Shown here piece after piece: positions 1 through 5,507 of a stretch of DNA of 7,431 nucleotides. The DNA is taken from positions 1 to 7,431 of the forward strand of contig DMDX01000089.1 in assembly GCA_003451355.1 (NCBI GenBank). The letters run 5' to 3'. The position numbers were made by a program, and so were the translations under genes. Source of the DNA: Cryomorphaceae bacterium. GTDB lineage: Bacteria > Bacteroidota > Bacteroidia > Flavobacteriales > Schleiferiaceae. The notes below the pieces were generated by a model, which was not told the DNA's origin, did not search any database, and worked only from the letters and a program-made list of their open reading frames with translations. The stretch's first letter is position 1. Each line of letters begins with the position of its first letter.

Positions 1-614
1 ACCCCGTACTTCGCTGGCTTGAACACCACGGTGTTTCCCATCAGCAGGGCGGGGAAGAGCGTGGTAAACGTTTCATTCAACGGATAATTGTAGGGCCCCA
101 TAATCAGTGAAACCCCCAACGGCACGCGGCGCACTTGGGCTACAAATCCGGAATCTTCGCCAAAGCGAATGGCATTTCGGTCCATTTCTTTGACGCTTTG
201 AATGGTATCGCGCAGGTAGTCGACGGTTCGGTCAAATTCCTTGGCGGCGTCGGCCTCGGGCTTGCCGATTTCCCACATCAGCAAGTCGACCACTTCGCTG
301 CGCACCGCAAGCATCGACTCAATAAAATGCTCTACGGCGGCAATTCGTTGCGCGGTTGAAGCCGAAGGCCATTCACCCAGACCTTGGTTGAAGGCGCGCT
401 CTGCCGATTCAAGCGCTTTAATTCCCGCGTCGGAATCCATTCGCGGAAGGCTTCCGAGTTCGTAGCGCTGCCCGGTGACAGGGTCGCACAGCGGTGATTC
501 GACAGATAGAACCGGACCGGTCCACGGAATCAGTTGGCCGTCGCGCAGGATGTGACGAACGTGGAGTGGACTGTTGGGCGAACGGTCGCCAAAGCCTTGG
601 GGAATCAACTTCAT
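1..614 (-). CDS. gapN: NADP-dependent glyceraldehyde-3-phosphate dehydrogenase (GapN type), partial, C-terminus off the left edge
   Basis: An aldehyde-dehydrogenase-superfamily enzyme that oxidises glyceraldehyde 3-phosphate directly to 3-phosphoglycerate in the cytoplasm, making NADPH and bypassing the phosphoglycerate-kinase step. The open frame runs without a stop from ATG 614-612 to the window edge and gives 204 residues; the family is roughly 500-540 residues, so over half is missing, including the catalytic Cys and the general-base Glu. Visible family marks are LLMWEIGK (111-118), EFDRTVDYL (126-134) and GPYNYPLNETFTTL (173-186), in which N176 is the superfamily oxyanion Asn, then MGNTVVFKPAK (192-202). 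These strongly resemble GapN proteins I know from Flavobacteriia. An in-frame TAG eleven codons upstream leaves this ATG as the natural start. The gene lies 60 bp downstream of amtB on the same strand. That gap (615-674) holds no clear terminator or promoter, so co-transcription is possible. Other ALDH specificities are less likely but not excluded without the C-terminal half. Confidence 0.88.
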   Translation of the reverse strand, partial: MKLIPQGFGDRSPNSPLHVRHILRDGQLIPWTGPVLSVESPLCDPVTGQRYELGSLPRMDSDAGIKALESAERAFNQGLGEWPSASTAQRIAAVEHFIESMLAVRSEVVDLLMWEIGKPEADAAKEFDRTVDYLRDTIQSVKEMDRNAIRFGEDSGFVAQVRRVPLGVSLIMGPYNYPLNETFTTLFPALLMGNTVVFKPAKYG

Positions 615-674
615 GCCCCCAAGAACGAGAAAATTTATGAACTAATGGGTGCCTCTGGTTGCCCAATCAGAATC

Positions 675-1961
675 TTAAAGTTTCTCGCTGTGCTGGCTCA
701 GGTCAAGGCCAAGCGCTTCATCTTCGGCAAGTACGCGGAGTGGAGCGACGCGATCCGTCACCCAAAGAAGTCCCCATGTCGCGGCGAAAACACCCATGCT
801 GATGAGTACAAGGGCGGTAACTTCTTTGGTAAACAGTTCGGTGTGTCCGTACCAAAGTCCTTCGGGAGCGAAGATTCCGGTCATCAGCATGCCCACCATG
901 CCGCCCACTCCGTGGCTTGGAAACACGTCTAAGGTATCGTCAATGGAAGTGCGGCTGCGCCATTGAATCATCAGATTGCTTGCGAGGGCAGCGAGGGTTC
1001 CGATGCACAGGCTGTGCGCCACACTGACAAAGCCCGCAGCAGGAGTAATGGCTACGAGGCCCACAACCGCTCCAATACTGAGTCCCATAGCGCTTGGTTT
1101 GCGCCCCATTGCGAGGTCAAAAAGCACGTAGGTGGCGGCGGCGCTGGCGCTTGCGGTGGTGGTCGTCGCGAGGGCAAGCACGCTGAGCGCGTTGGCACCA
1201 AAGGCGGAACCCGCATTGAACCCGATCCAGCCAAACCACAATAGTCCGGTTCCGAGCAGTACGTAGGTGATTCGTGCAGGTTCATGGCCAGGTTCGGTGC
1301 GTCCTTTGAGGTAAATCGCCGAGGCGAGTGCGGCGACTCCGGCGGAGATGTGGACAACGGTTCCGCCCGCAAAGTCAAGCACCCCCCACTGAAAGAGCAG
1401 GCCGTCGGGGTGCCACGTCATGTGGGCTAACGGAGTGTAAATCACCAAGGTGAACAAGACGATAAAGAGGAGGTAGGACCGAAAGCGCACGCGCTCCGCA
1501 AATGCCCCGGTGATTAGCGCTGGAGTGATGATGGCAAACTTGAGCTGAAAAAGAGCGAAAAGGGCAAAGGGAATGGTTGGGGCCAATGGAAAGGGTTCGT
1601 GCCCAAAAACGTTGGTGAAAAAGCCGTGGCTTAAGGGATTGCCGACGATTCCACCCAAAGAGTCGCCAAAAGCCATACTGAATCCCACGGCAACCCACAG
1701 GCAGGTGATCACGGCCATACTCACGTAGCTCTGCAGCATGGTTGAAATGACGTTTTTCTTGCGAACCATTCCGCCGTAGAAGAAGGCCAAGCCCGGAGTC
1801 ATGAGCAGTACGAGTGCGGTAGCGGTCAGCATCCAAGCAATGTCTCCCGAATTGTAGCTGCTCGCGAACGGATCGTCGCTTGGGCTAAACGGTGTTTCTG
1901 GAGCGATTAACCCGACGACCGCAACCGCACAAATCACTAAAAATGGAAATATTTTACGCAT
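675..1961 (-). CDS. amtB: Ammonium channel/transporter (Amt/MEP/Rh family)
   Basis: An inner-membrane trimeric channel that conducts ammonium/ammonia into the cell. The product is 428 residues, normal for the family, and almost entirely hydrophobic with about eleven membrane segments after a likely cleavable signal peptide (residues 1 to about 20, MRKIFPFLVICAVAVVG), as in E. coli AmtB. The pore residues are all present: the Phe gate F138 and F142 (E. coli F103/F107), W183 (W148), D196 (D160) in LDFAGGTVVH, the twin histidines H204 (H168) and H350 (H318, in DVFPSHGVGG), and F248 and S252 in GFNAGS. The C-terminal tail EDEALGLDLSQHSEKL matches the regulatory E..GLD...HGE tail contacted by GlnK-type PII proteins, except that the last motif reads HSE. 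No PII gene (glnB/glnK) is adjacent on the upstream side. An in-frame TAA seven codons upstream fixes the start at ATG 1961-1959. It is transcribed from the AT-rich region shared with doxX and precedes gapN. Confidence 0.97.
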   Translation of the reverse strand: MRKIFPFLVICAVAVVGLIAPETPFSPSDDPFASSYNSGDIAWMLTATALVLLMTPGLAFFYGGMVRKKNVISTMLQSYVSMAVITCLWVAVGFSMAFGDSLGGIVGNPLSHGFFTNVFGHEPFPLAPTIPFALFALFQLKFAIITPALITGAFAERVRFRSYLLFIVLFTLVIYTPLAHMTWHPDGLLFQWGVLDFAGGTVVHISAGVAALASAIYLKGRTEPGHEPARITYVLLGTGLLWFGWIGFNAGSAFGANALSVLALATTTTASASAAATYVLFDLAMGRKPSAMGLSIGAVVGLVAITPAAGFVSVAHSLCIGTLAALASNLMIQWRSRTSIDDTLDVFPSHGVGGMVGMLMTGIFAPEGLWYGHTELFTKEVTALVLISMGVFAATWGLLWVTDRVAPLRVLAEDEALGLDLSQHSEKL

Positions 1962-2036
1962 ACCCCCTAAAAAATTATGTTAAATGCTACAAAACTACAT
2001 TTAATTTGAAAAAACATTAAATAAAATGGGGGTATG
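1959..2036. repeat. 9-bp perfect inverted repeat spanning the amtB/doxX promoter region
   Basis: Left arm cataccccc (1959-1967) and right arm gggggtatg (2028-2036) are perfect reverse complements separated by 60 bp. The left arm overlaps the amtB start codon and the G-run just before it; the right arm overlaps the candidate doxX -7 box. The arms are GC-rich inside an AT-rich region, which makes them stand out. They could be operator half-sites. Alternatively, each may be a similar G-run placed just before an ATG by chance, since a 10-codon open frame begins at 2034. Confidence 0.4.
1990..1997 (-). promoter_or_regulatory. Candidate Bacteroidota -7 box for amtB
   Basis: On the minus strand this reads TAGTTTTG, an exact match to the Bacteroidota -7 consensus TAnnTTTG. 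It would place the transcription start about 20-25 nt before the amtB ATG. No exact TTG -33 element sits at the usual spacing of about 19 bp upstream; the DNA there is simply T-rich. The 8-mer is loose and the region is AT-rich, so a chance match is possible. Confidence 0.5.
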
Positions 2037-2040
2037 TTTG
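2033..2040 (+). promoter_or_regulatory. Candidate Bacteroidota -7 box for doxX
   Basis: On the plus strand this reads TATGTTTG, an exact match to TAnnTTTG, giving a leader of roughly 40 nt before the doxX ATG. The nearest upstream TTG (2006-2008) is 24 bp away, longer than the usual spacing of about 19. The box overlaps the right arm of the inverted repeat 1959-2036, so a protein bound there could block it. Confidence 0.5.
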
Positions 2041-2088
2041 AAAAAAAATTCATTTTACAGCAATGATACCGCCTCGTAACTTGGCATC

Positions 2089-2484
2089 ATGAACCGCGAA
2101 TTTTTCAACGACCTCGGACTCGCCCTGCTACGCATCGGTCCGGCCGCCCTCATGCTCACCCACGGGTACCCCAAGTTGCTCAAGCTGCTCGCCGGAGGTG
2201 AAATTCAGTTTTACGATTTTGCGGGCCTTGGCCCTGAAGTCAGCCTTGCGCTGGCGGTTTTTGGCGAATTTGTGGCTCCCCTGGCGCTGATCGTCGGATT
2301 CAAGACCCGTTGGTTTGCGGCCCCCGCGGCGTTCACGATGCTTGTGGCAGCCTTTGGTGCCCACTGGGCGGATGCCTTGGGCGACAAGGAGCACTCGCTG
2401 CTCTTCGCGATTCCGTTCTTAGCGACGATGCTGCTCGGAGCCGGCGGCTACTCGCTGGACGCGTGGGCGCTCCGCCGCAAGTAG
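2089..2484 (+). CDS. DoxX family integral membrane protein
   Basis: A small inner-membrane protein of 131 residues, the usual DoxX-family length, with four predicted membrane helices at about 8-26, 50-70, 74-92 and 102-121. Family marks are the LALLRIG start of helix 1, the THGYPKLLKLL segment (24-34), the GLGP turn before helix 2, the Glu in FGEFVAPLALI (E60), and the KE-SLLF...GAGGYSLD block near the C-terminus. The biochemical role of most DoxX proteins is unknown; named relatives include a thiosulfate:quinone oxidoreductase subunit and a membrane partner in oxidative-stress complexes, and nothing here points to either. An in-frame TAA four codons upstream (2077-2079) supports ATG 2089. 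The gene is monocistronic: it diverges from amtB and converges on pepT, with 28 bp between the two stop codons. Confidence 0.9.
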   Translation: MNREFFNDLGLALLRIGPAALMLTHGYPKLLKLLAGGEIQFYDFAGLGPEVSLALAVFGEFVAPLALIVGFKTRWFAAPAAFTMLVAAFGAHWADALGDKEHSLLFAIPFLATMLLGAGGYSLDAWALRRK

Positions 2485-2520
2485 CTAGTTGCCAGTAGCT
2501 AGCGACTAGCCTCTAGTTGC
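2480..2520. repeat. Short AGTAGCTAG/CTAGTTGC repeat cluster with a hairpin between convergent genes
   Basis: AGTAGCTAG occurs twice, 14 bp apart (2480-2488 and 2494-2502), and CTAGTTGC occurs twice (2485-2492 and 2513-2520). An inverted repeat, 2484-2492 with 2502-2510, can form a 9-bp stem with one G-T wobble around a 9-nt loop. The cluster covers the doxX stop, the whole 28-bp spacer and the pepT stop. It could act as a bidirectional transcription-end hairpin, though neither strand has a clear T-tract after the stem, or it could be a dispersed intergenic micro-repeat. Confidence 0.6.
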
Positions 2521-3742
2521 TGGCTTCCGCCCAAACTTGGGCCAGTTCAATCAGCGTTTGGACCGCGTACTCCATGTCGGCTTCGCTGACCCATTCGTAG
2601 CGACTGTGAAAGGCGTGCTCGCCGGCAAAAATGTTGACGGTCGGCAGGCCCATGAAGCTGAGCTGGCTGCCGTCGGTTCCGCCGCGAATTCTCCCGCGCT
2701 CTGGGGTGAGGCCGGCGCGGCGCATGGCCGTTTCGGCGTGATTGGCCACCTCGGGGTGGCGGTCCAGCACCTCTTTCATGTTGCGGTACTGTTCGCCCAC
2801 TTCGAGCGTGAAATTCAATCCCGGTCGCTCGGCGCACACGCCGGCCGCATGGGCGCGAAGCCGATCGGCGTAGCTCGCTAGGTCGGCGGTTCGAAAGCTC
2901 CGCAGAATAAAGTGAATCTGCGCGGACTCCACGCCGCCCTTTACCTCGTAGGGGTGTACGAATCCGTCCGTTCCGTCGGTGCCCTCGGGACTCCATTCGT
3001 GCTCGATACGGGCGAGTAGGGCCCCGGCCCCTTTCAGTGCGTTTACCATTTTGCCTTTGGCAAAACCGGGATGGGTATTCGCTCCGGTAAACGTGAGTAC
3101 GGCGCCGTCGGCGCTAAAGGTCTCGTCCTCAAGGGTTCCGCGGCGTTCGCCATCTACCGTGAAGGCGAATTCGGCACCGAGGCGCGCGAGGTCGATGTGG
3201 GCGGTTCCGCGACCTACCTCTTCGTCGGGGGTGAACAGAATCTTGATGGTGCCGTGCGCCACCTCGGGGTGCGCAACGAGCCATTCTACGGCGGCCATGA
3301 TTTCGGCGATTCCGGCTTTGTTGTCGGCGCCGAGTAGGGTGCGGCCGTCGGCCGTCACGATGGCGGAACCCACCTGGCCCTTCAAATCCGGATGCTCGGC
3401 CGGGTCCAGCACGATGCCCTCGTGGGGCAGGCGAATCACCCCTCCGTCGTAGTCGCGGTGCACGAGGGGCTGAACCCCAGCGCCCGGAGCCTCGGGAGAG
3501 GTGTCCATGTGCGCGCACCAGCAAATCACGGGAACGTCACGTTCGGTTGTCGCCGCCAGCGTAGCGTACACGTAGCCGTGGTCGTCGAGCTCGGCGTCGT
3601 TCAGGCCAATGGCATGAAGTTCGGACACGAGCATATGCCCCAAATCCTTTTGCTTCTCGGTCGTTGGCGATGCGGTGGAGTGTGGGTCGCTCTGCGTGTC
3701 AATCTGCACGTAGCGCAGCAGGCGTTCGAGGGCGGAACTCAT
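2513..3742 (-). CDS. pepT: Peptidase T (tripeptide aminopeptidase, M20B metallopeptidase)
   Basis: A cytoplasmic di-metal (usually zinc) exopeptidase that removes the N-terminal residue of tripeptides, finishing intracellular peptide breakdown. Starting at ATG 3742 the product is 409 residues, matching the usual PepT length of about 408-410. The frame stays open upstream to 3799, but that extra stretch of 19 codons lies inside the CDF gene and is not family sequence, while MSSALERLLRYVQIDTQS is the typical PepT N-terminus. Metal and catalytic residues are intact: H78 and D80 (CWCAHMDTSPE), D140 (LLGADNKAG), the Glu pair E174-E175 (TPDEEVGRG), D197 (FTVDGE) and H379 (EHAFHSRYEW). The dimerisation-domain segment with ANTHPGFAKGKMVNA (221-235) and the late RIRGGTDGSQLSFMGLPTVN (351-370) are also typical. 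It is the last gene of a three-gene unit; its ATG overlaps the CDF stop by ATGA (3739-3742), suggesting translational coupling. Confidence 0.96.
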   Translation of the reverse strand: MSSALERLLRYVQIDTQSDPHSTASPTTEKQKDLGHMLVSELHAIGLNDAELDDHGYVYATLAATTERDVPVICWCAHMDTSPEAPGAGVQPLVHRDYDGGVIRLPHEGIVLDPAEHPDLKGQVGSAIVTADGRTLLGADNKAGIAEIMAAVEWLVAHPEVAHGTIKILFTPDEEVGRGTAHIDLARLGAEFAFTVDGERRGTLEDETFSADGAVLTFTGANTHPGFAKGKMVNALKGAGALLARIEHEWSPEGTDGTDGFVHPYEVKGGVESAQIHFILRSFRTADLASYADRLRAHAAGVCAERPGLNFTLEVGEQYRNMKEVLDRHPEVANHAETAMRRAGLTPERGRIRGGTDGSQLSFMGLPTVNIFAGEHAFHSRYEWVSEADMEYAVQTLIELAQVWAEASN

Positions 3743-4728
3743 AAGTCGGTGCGCATTAGACTGTGCTTGCCGTTGACAAGCACGTTGTCGACCGTCCACG
3801 AAATCGTGCGTTCAAAGGGGTGTTCGCGAACGGCACAGTCGGCCACCTGACAGAGCGAGCAGGAATCAGGTACACAAGGGTCGGCATGCACCGAAAACTC
3901 AACTTCGTGCTCAAAGGTTGAGGCAATGAGCTCTTCCATCGCGTCGACCTCGTCGTGCACGCGCTGCAGGTCCCAGTAGTGGGGTAGGGTGAGGTGGGCG
4001 TCGACGTGGTACTGGCCGCCGTAGTGTACGAGTCGAAAGTGGTGCACGTCTATCCATTCGGACTTTCGCCGGGCGTCGAGCGTGGCTACGACCCTTTCGA
4101 GTACGTTGACGTCGGCCGCGTCCATGAGGCCCGCGAGGGCCTTGCGCAGTACTGAGAAGCTCTGGTAGCCCACGATTCCGCCCATGACCAAGCCGATGGC
4201 GGGGTCAATCCACGGAATGCCGGTCCAGAGCACCAGGCCAAGGCCCAGGGTGACTCCCACCGAGGTGTAGAAGTCCGACAGCAGGTGCTCGCCCTCGGCG
4301 GTGAAGGCGACCGAGAGCTGGCGCTTGCCCAATCGCTTGTACACAAGGCCGATGGCGCCGTTGACCATGCCGGCTCCGAGGGTTAGCGCGAGGCCCAGGC
4401 TGAGTTGCTCGGGCATTTTGCCTTCGGCGAGGTGCATGACGGCCTGGTAAACGATTCCGAGGGCCGTAATCGCCATCAGCAGTCCCTCAAAGGCGGCTGA
4501 AATGAATTCGATTTTGCCGTGGCCGTAGGGGTGTGAGGCGTCGCGTGGTTGGCGGGCATACCACACGCTGAAGATGGTGAGGGCTCCGGCTAAGAGGTGC
4601 ACCGACGATTCGAGCACGTCCGACAAAATGGCGATGGAGTGGGTGCTAAAGTAGGCGTAGATTTTAACGGCCAAAAGCAGAAATCCGACGCTCAAAAGCT
4701 GCAGGGGGAGGCGAATGATTGGGTTCAT
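3739..4728 (-). CDS. Cation diffusion facilitator (CDF) family metal transporter with Cys-rich C-terminal tail
   Basis: An inner-membrane proton-coupled transporter that exports divalent metals such as Zn, Fe, Mn, Co or Cd; the exact metal cannot be read from sequence. The 329-residue product has about six membrane helices (about 8-26, 31-53, 77-99, 108-128, 147-170, 173-188) and a cytoplasmic domain from about 200. The helix-5 site is canonical HxxxD (H148, D152). The helix-2 site, DxxxD in YiiP, here reads ESSVH (E40, H44). The loop motif SHPYGHGKIE (65-74) is conserved in the family. After the usual C-terminal fold comes a tail with HADPC, SC, SLC and ADC (C285, C290, C293, C298) plus H281, then VREHPFERTISW, a likely extra metal-binding or sensing site that I remember from Bacteroidota relatives. 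Its ATG overlaps the SDR stop (ATGA, 4725-4728) and its stop overlaps the pepT ATG, so it is the middle gene of a coupled unit. Confidence 0.93.
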   Translation of the reverse strand: MNPIIRLPLQLLSVGFLLLAVKIYAYFSTHSIAILSDVLESSVHLLAGALTIFSVWYARQPRDASHPYGHGKIEFISAAFEGLLMAITALGIVYQAVMHLAEGKMPEQLSLGLALTLGAGMVNGAIGLVYKRLGKRQLSVAFTAEGEHLLSDFYTSVGVTLGLGLVLWTGIPWIDPAIGLVMGGIVGYQSFSVLRKALAGLMDAADVNVLERVVATLDARRKSEWIDVHHFRLVHYGGQYHVDAHLTLPHYWDLQRVHDEVDAMEELIASTFEHEVEFSVHADPCVPDSCSLCQVADCAVREHPFERTISWTVDNVLVNGKHSLMRTDL

Positions 4729-5477
4729 GCGCGACGTACTATGGTTGAGGATGCTTGGGCGGCCGGCAAGAGCAGCACATCAGCTAGGTTGATGTGGGCG
4801 GGGGCAGTCGCAACATAGCCGATGACTTCGGCAACATCCTCGGGACGAAGTGGTTGCATTCCAGAGTATACCGAGTCGGCCTTGGCGCGGTCCCCGTGAA
4901 AACGAACCGTAGAGAATTCGGTGTCGGCCAATCCAGGGGCAATCTGGCTGACTTTGATGCCTTTGGGGGTGAGGTCGAGGCGCATTCCGGCGGTGAGTCC
5001 GTCGACGGCGAATTTCGAGGCGCCGTAGACGTTACCACCGGGGTAGGCCTCACGGCCCGCCAGGCTGCCGATGTTGATGATGTGGCCGTGGCCGCGGGCC
5101 ACCATAGTTGGGGCTACCGCTCGGGTAACGTACAGAAGGCCTTTGAGGTTGGTGTCGATCATCTCGTCCCAGTCCTGCAGCGAACCCTCTTCGATGGACT
5201 CGCGCCCGCGGGCGAGGCCTGCGTTGTTGACGAGCACATCGACTTCGGCAAAGGGCCGACGGTCCCATGCGGCTTGGACGGCCGCAGAGTCGCGCACGTC
5301 CACCGTGTCAAACCACAGTTCCGCGTCGGGCGATGCCGCCAAAACCTCGCTGCGCAATTGCGCCAGACGGTCTGCACGCCGCGCCCACGCGCCCACACGC
5401 CATCCGCGCTCGGCGAACCAGCGCACACTGGCTGCGCCAAAACCCGACGAAGCGCCGGTAATCCAAACCGTTTTCAT
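4725..5477 (-). CDS. Short-chain dehydrogenase/reductase, YdfG-like (NADP-dependent 3-hydroxy acid or hydroxy-amino-acid dehydrogenase)
   Basis: A cytoplasmic classical SDR of 250 residues, the normal size. The Rossmann cofactor motif TGASSGFG is at 7-14, NNAG at 84-87, and the catalytic set is N110, S138 (INIGSLAG), Y151 and K155 (YGASK). Arginines after strand 2 (WARR, 31-34) suggest NADP(H). Similarity to E. coli YdfG runs the full length, including DWDEMIDTNLKGLLYVTRAV, HGHIINIGS, PGGNVYGASK, TEFSTVRFHGD (186-196) and PEDVAEVIGYVATAPAHIN. YdfG oxidises L-allo-threonine, serine and 3-hydroxy acids and reduces malonic semialdehyde, so an activity of that kind is the best guess, but SDR specificity is hard to infer. 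An in-frame TAA five codons upstream supports ATG 5477. It is the first gene of the SDR-CDF-pepT unit and lies only 30 bp from the divergent receptor gene. Confidence 0.92.
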   Translation of the reverse strand: MKTVWITGASSGFGAASVRWFAERGWRVGAWARRADRLAQLRSEVLAASPDAELWFDTVDVRDSAAVQAAWDRRPFAEVDVLVNNAGLARGRESIEEGSLQDWDEMIDTNLKGLLYVTRAVAPTMVARGHGHIINIGSLAGREAYPGGNVYGASKFAVDGLTAGMRLDLTPKGIKVSQIAPGLADTEFSTVRFHGDRAKADSVYSGMQPLRPEDVAEVIGYVATAPAHINLADVLLLPAAQASSTIVRRA

Positions 5478-5507
5478 ACTTTGGTAAACTTAGACACAAC
5501 ACCTGCA
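5478..5507. promoter_or_regulatory. 30-bp divergent spacer between the SDR unit and the TonB-dependent receptor
   Basis: Both promoters must sit in, or extend out of, only 30 bp. On the minus strand 5485-5492 reads TAAGTTTA, one mismatch from TAnnTTTG, but it would place the SDR transcription start almost at its ATG, implying a near-leaderless mRNA. On the plus strand TACTTTG (5476-5482) is one base short of the same box. Neither has a clear -33 TTG at the usual spacing. The promoters probably overlap the coding starts. Confidence 0.4.

Larger units (their letters stand above)
1962..2088. promoter_or_regulatory. AT-rich divergent promoter region between amtB and doxX
   Basis: This 127-bp spacer carries no gene. 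Its stretch 1968-2062 is very AT-rich, with long A and T runs, in sharp contrast to the GC-rich genes on both sides. It contains one exact TAnnTTTG box in each direction and a 9-bp inverted repeat whose left arm overlaps the amtB start; each is listed separately. A divergent promoter region with possible shared control is the simplest reading. Confidence 0.8.

Noticed and set aside
418..666. Minus-strand open frame of 82 codons across the gapN start
   Set aside because: It is in a different frame from gapN, is Arg/Pro/Ser-rich without motifs, and the gapN frame here reads clear ALDH sequence.
615..674. Possible terminator between amtB and gapN (gggtgcc ... ttgccc)
   Set aside because: Only about five base pairs form, two of them G-T wobbles, with no T-tract.
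534..932. Plus-strand open frame of 132 codons across the amtB/gapN junction
   Set aside because: It overlaps two well-supported minus-strand genes and shows no recognisable domain.
2034..2066. Ten-codon open frame (MFEKKFILQQ) in the doxX leader, preceded by a G-run
   Set aside because: Too short to support as a leader peptide. It shows no run of one regulatory amino acid and no attenuator-like hairpins, and it overlaps the -7 box itself.
3743..3799. N-terminal extension of PepT to an upstream ATG at 3799
   Set aside because: These 19 codons lie inside the CDF gene, give a polar sequence unlike PepT, and would make the protein 428 residues. ATG 3742 gives the family length and N-terminus.
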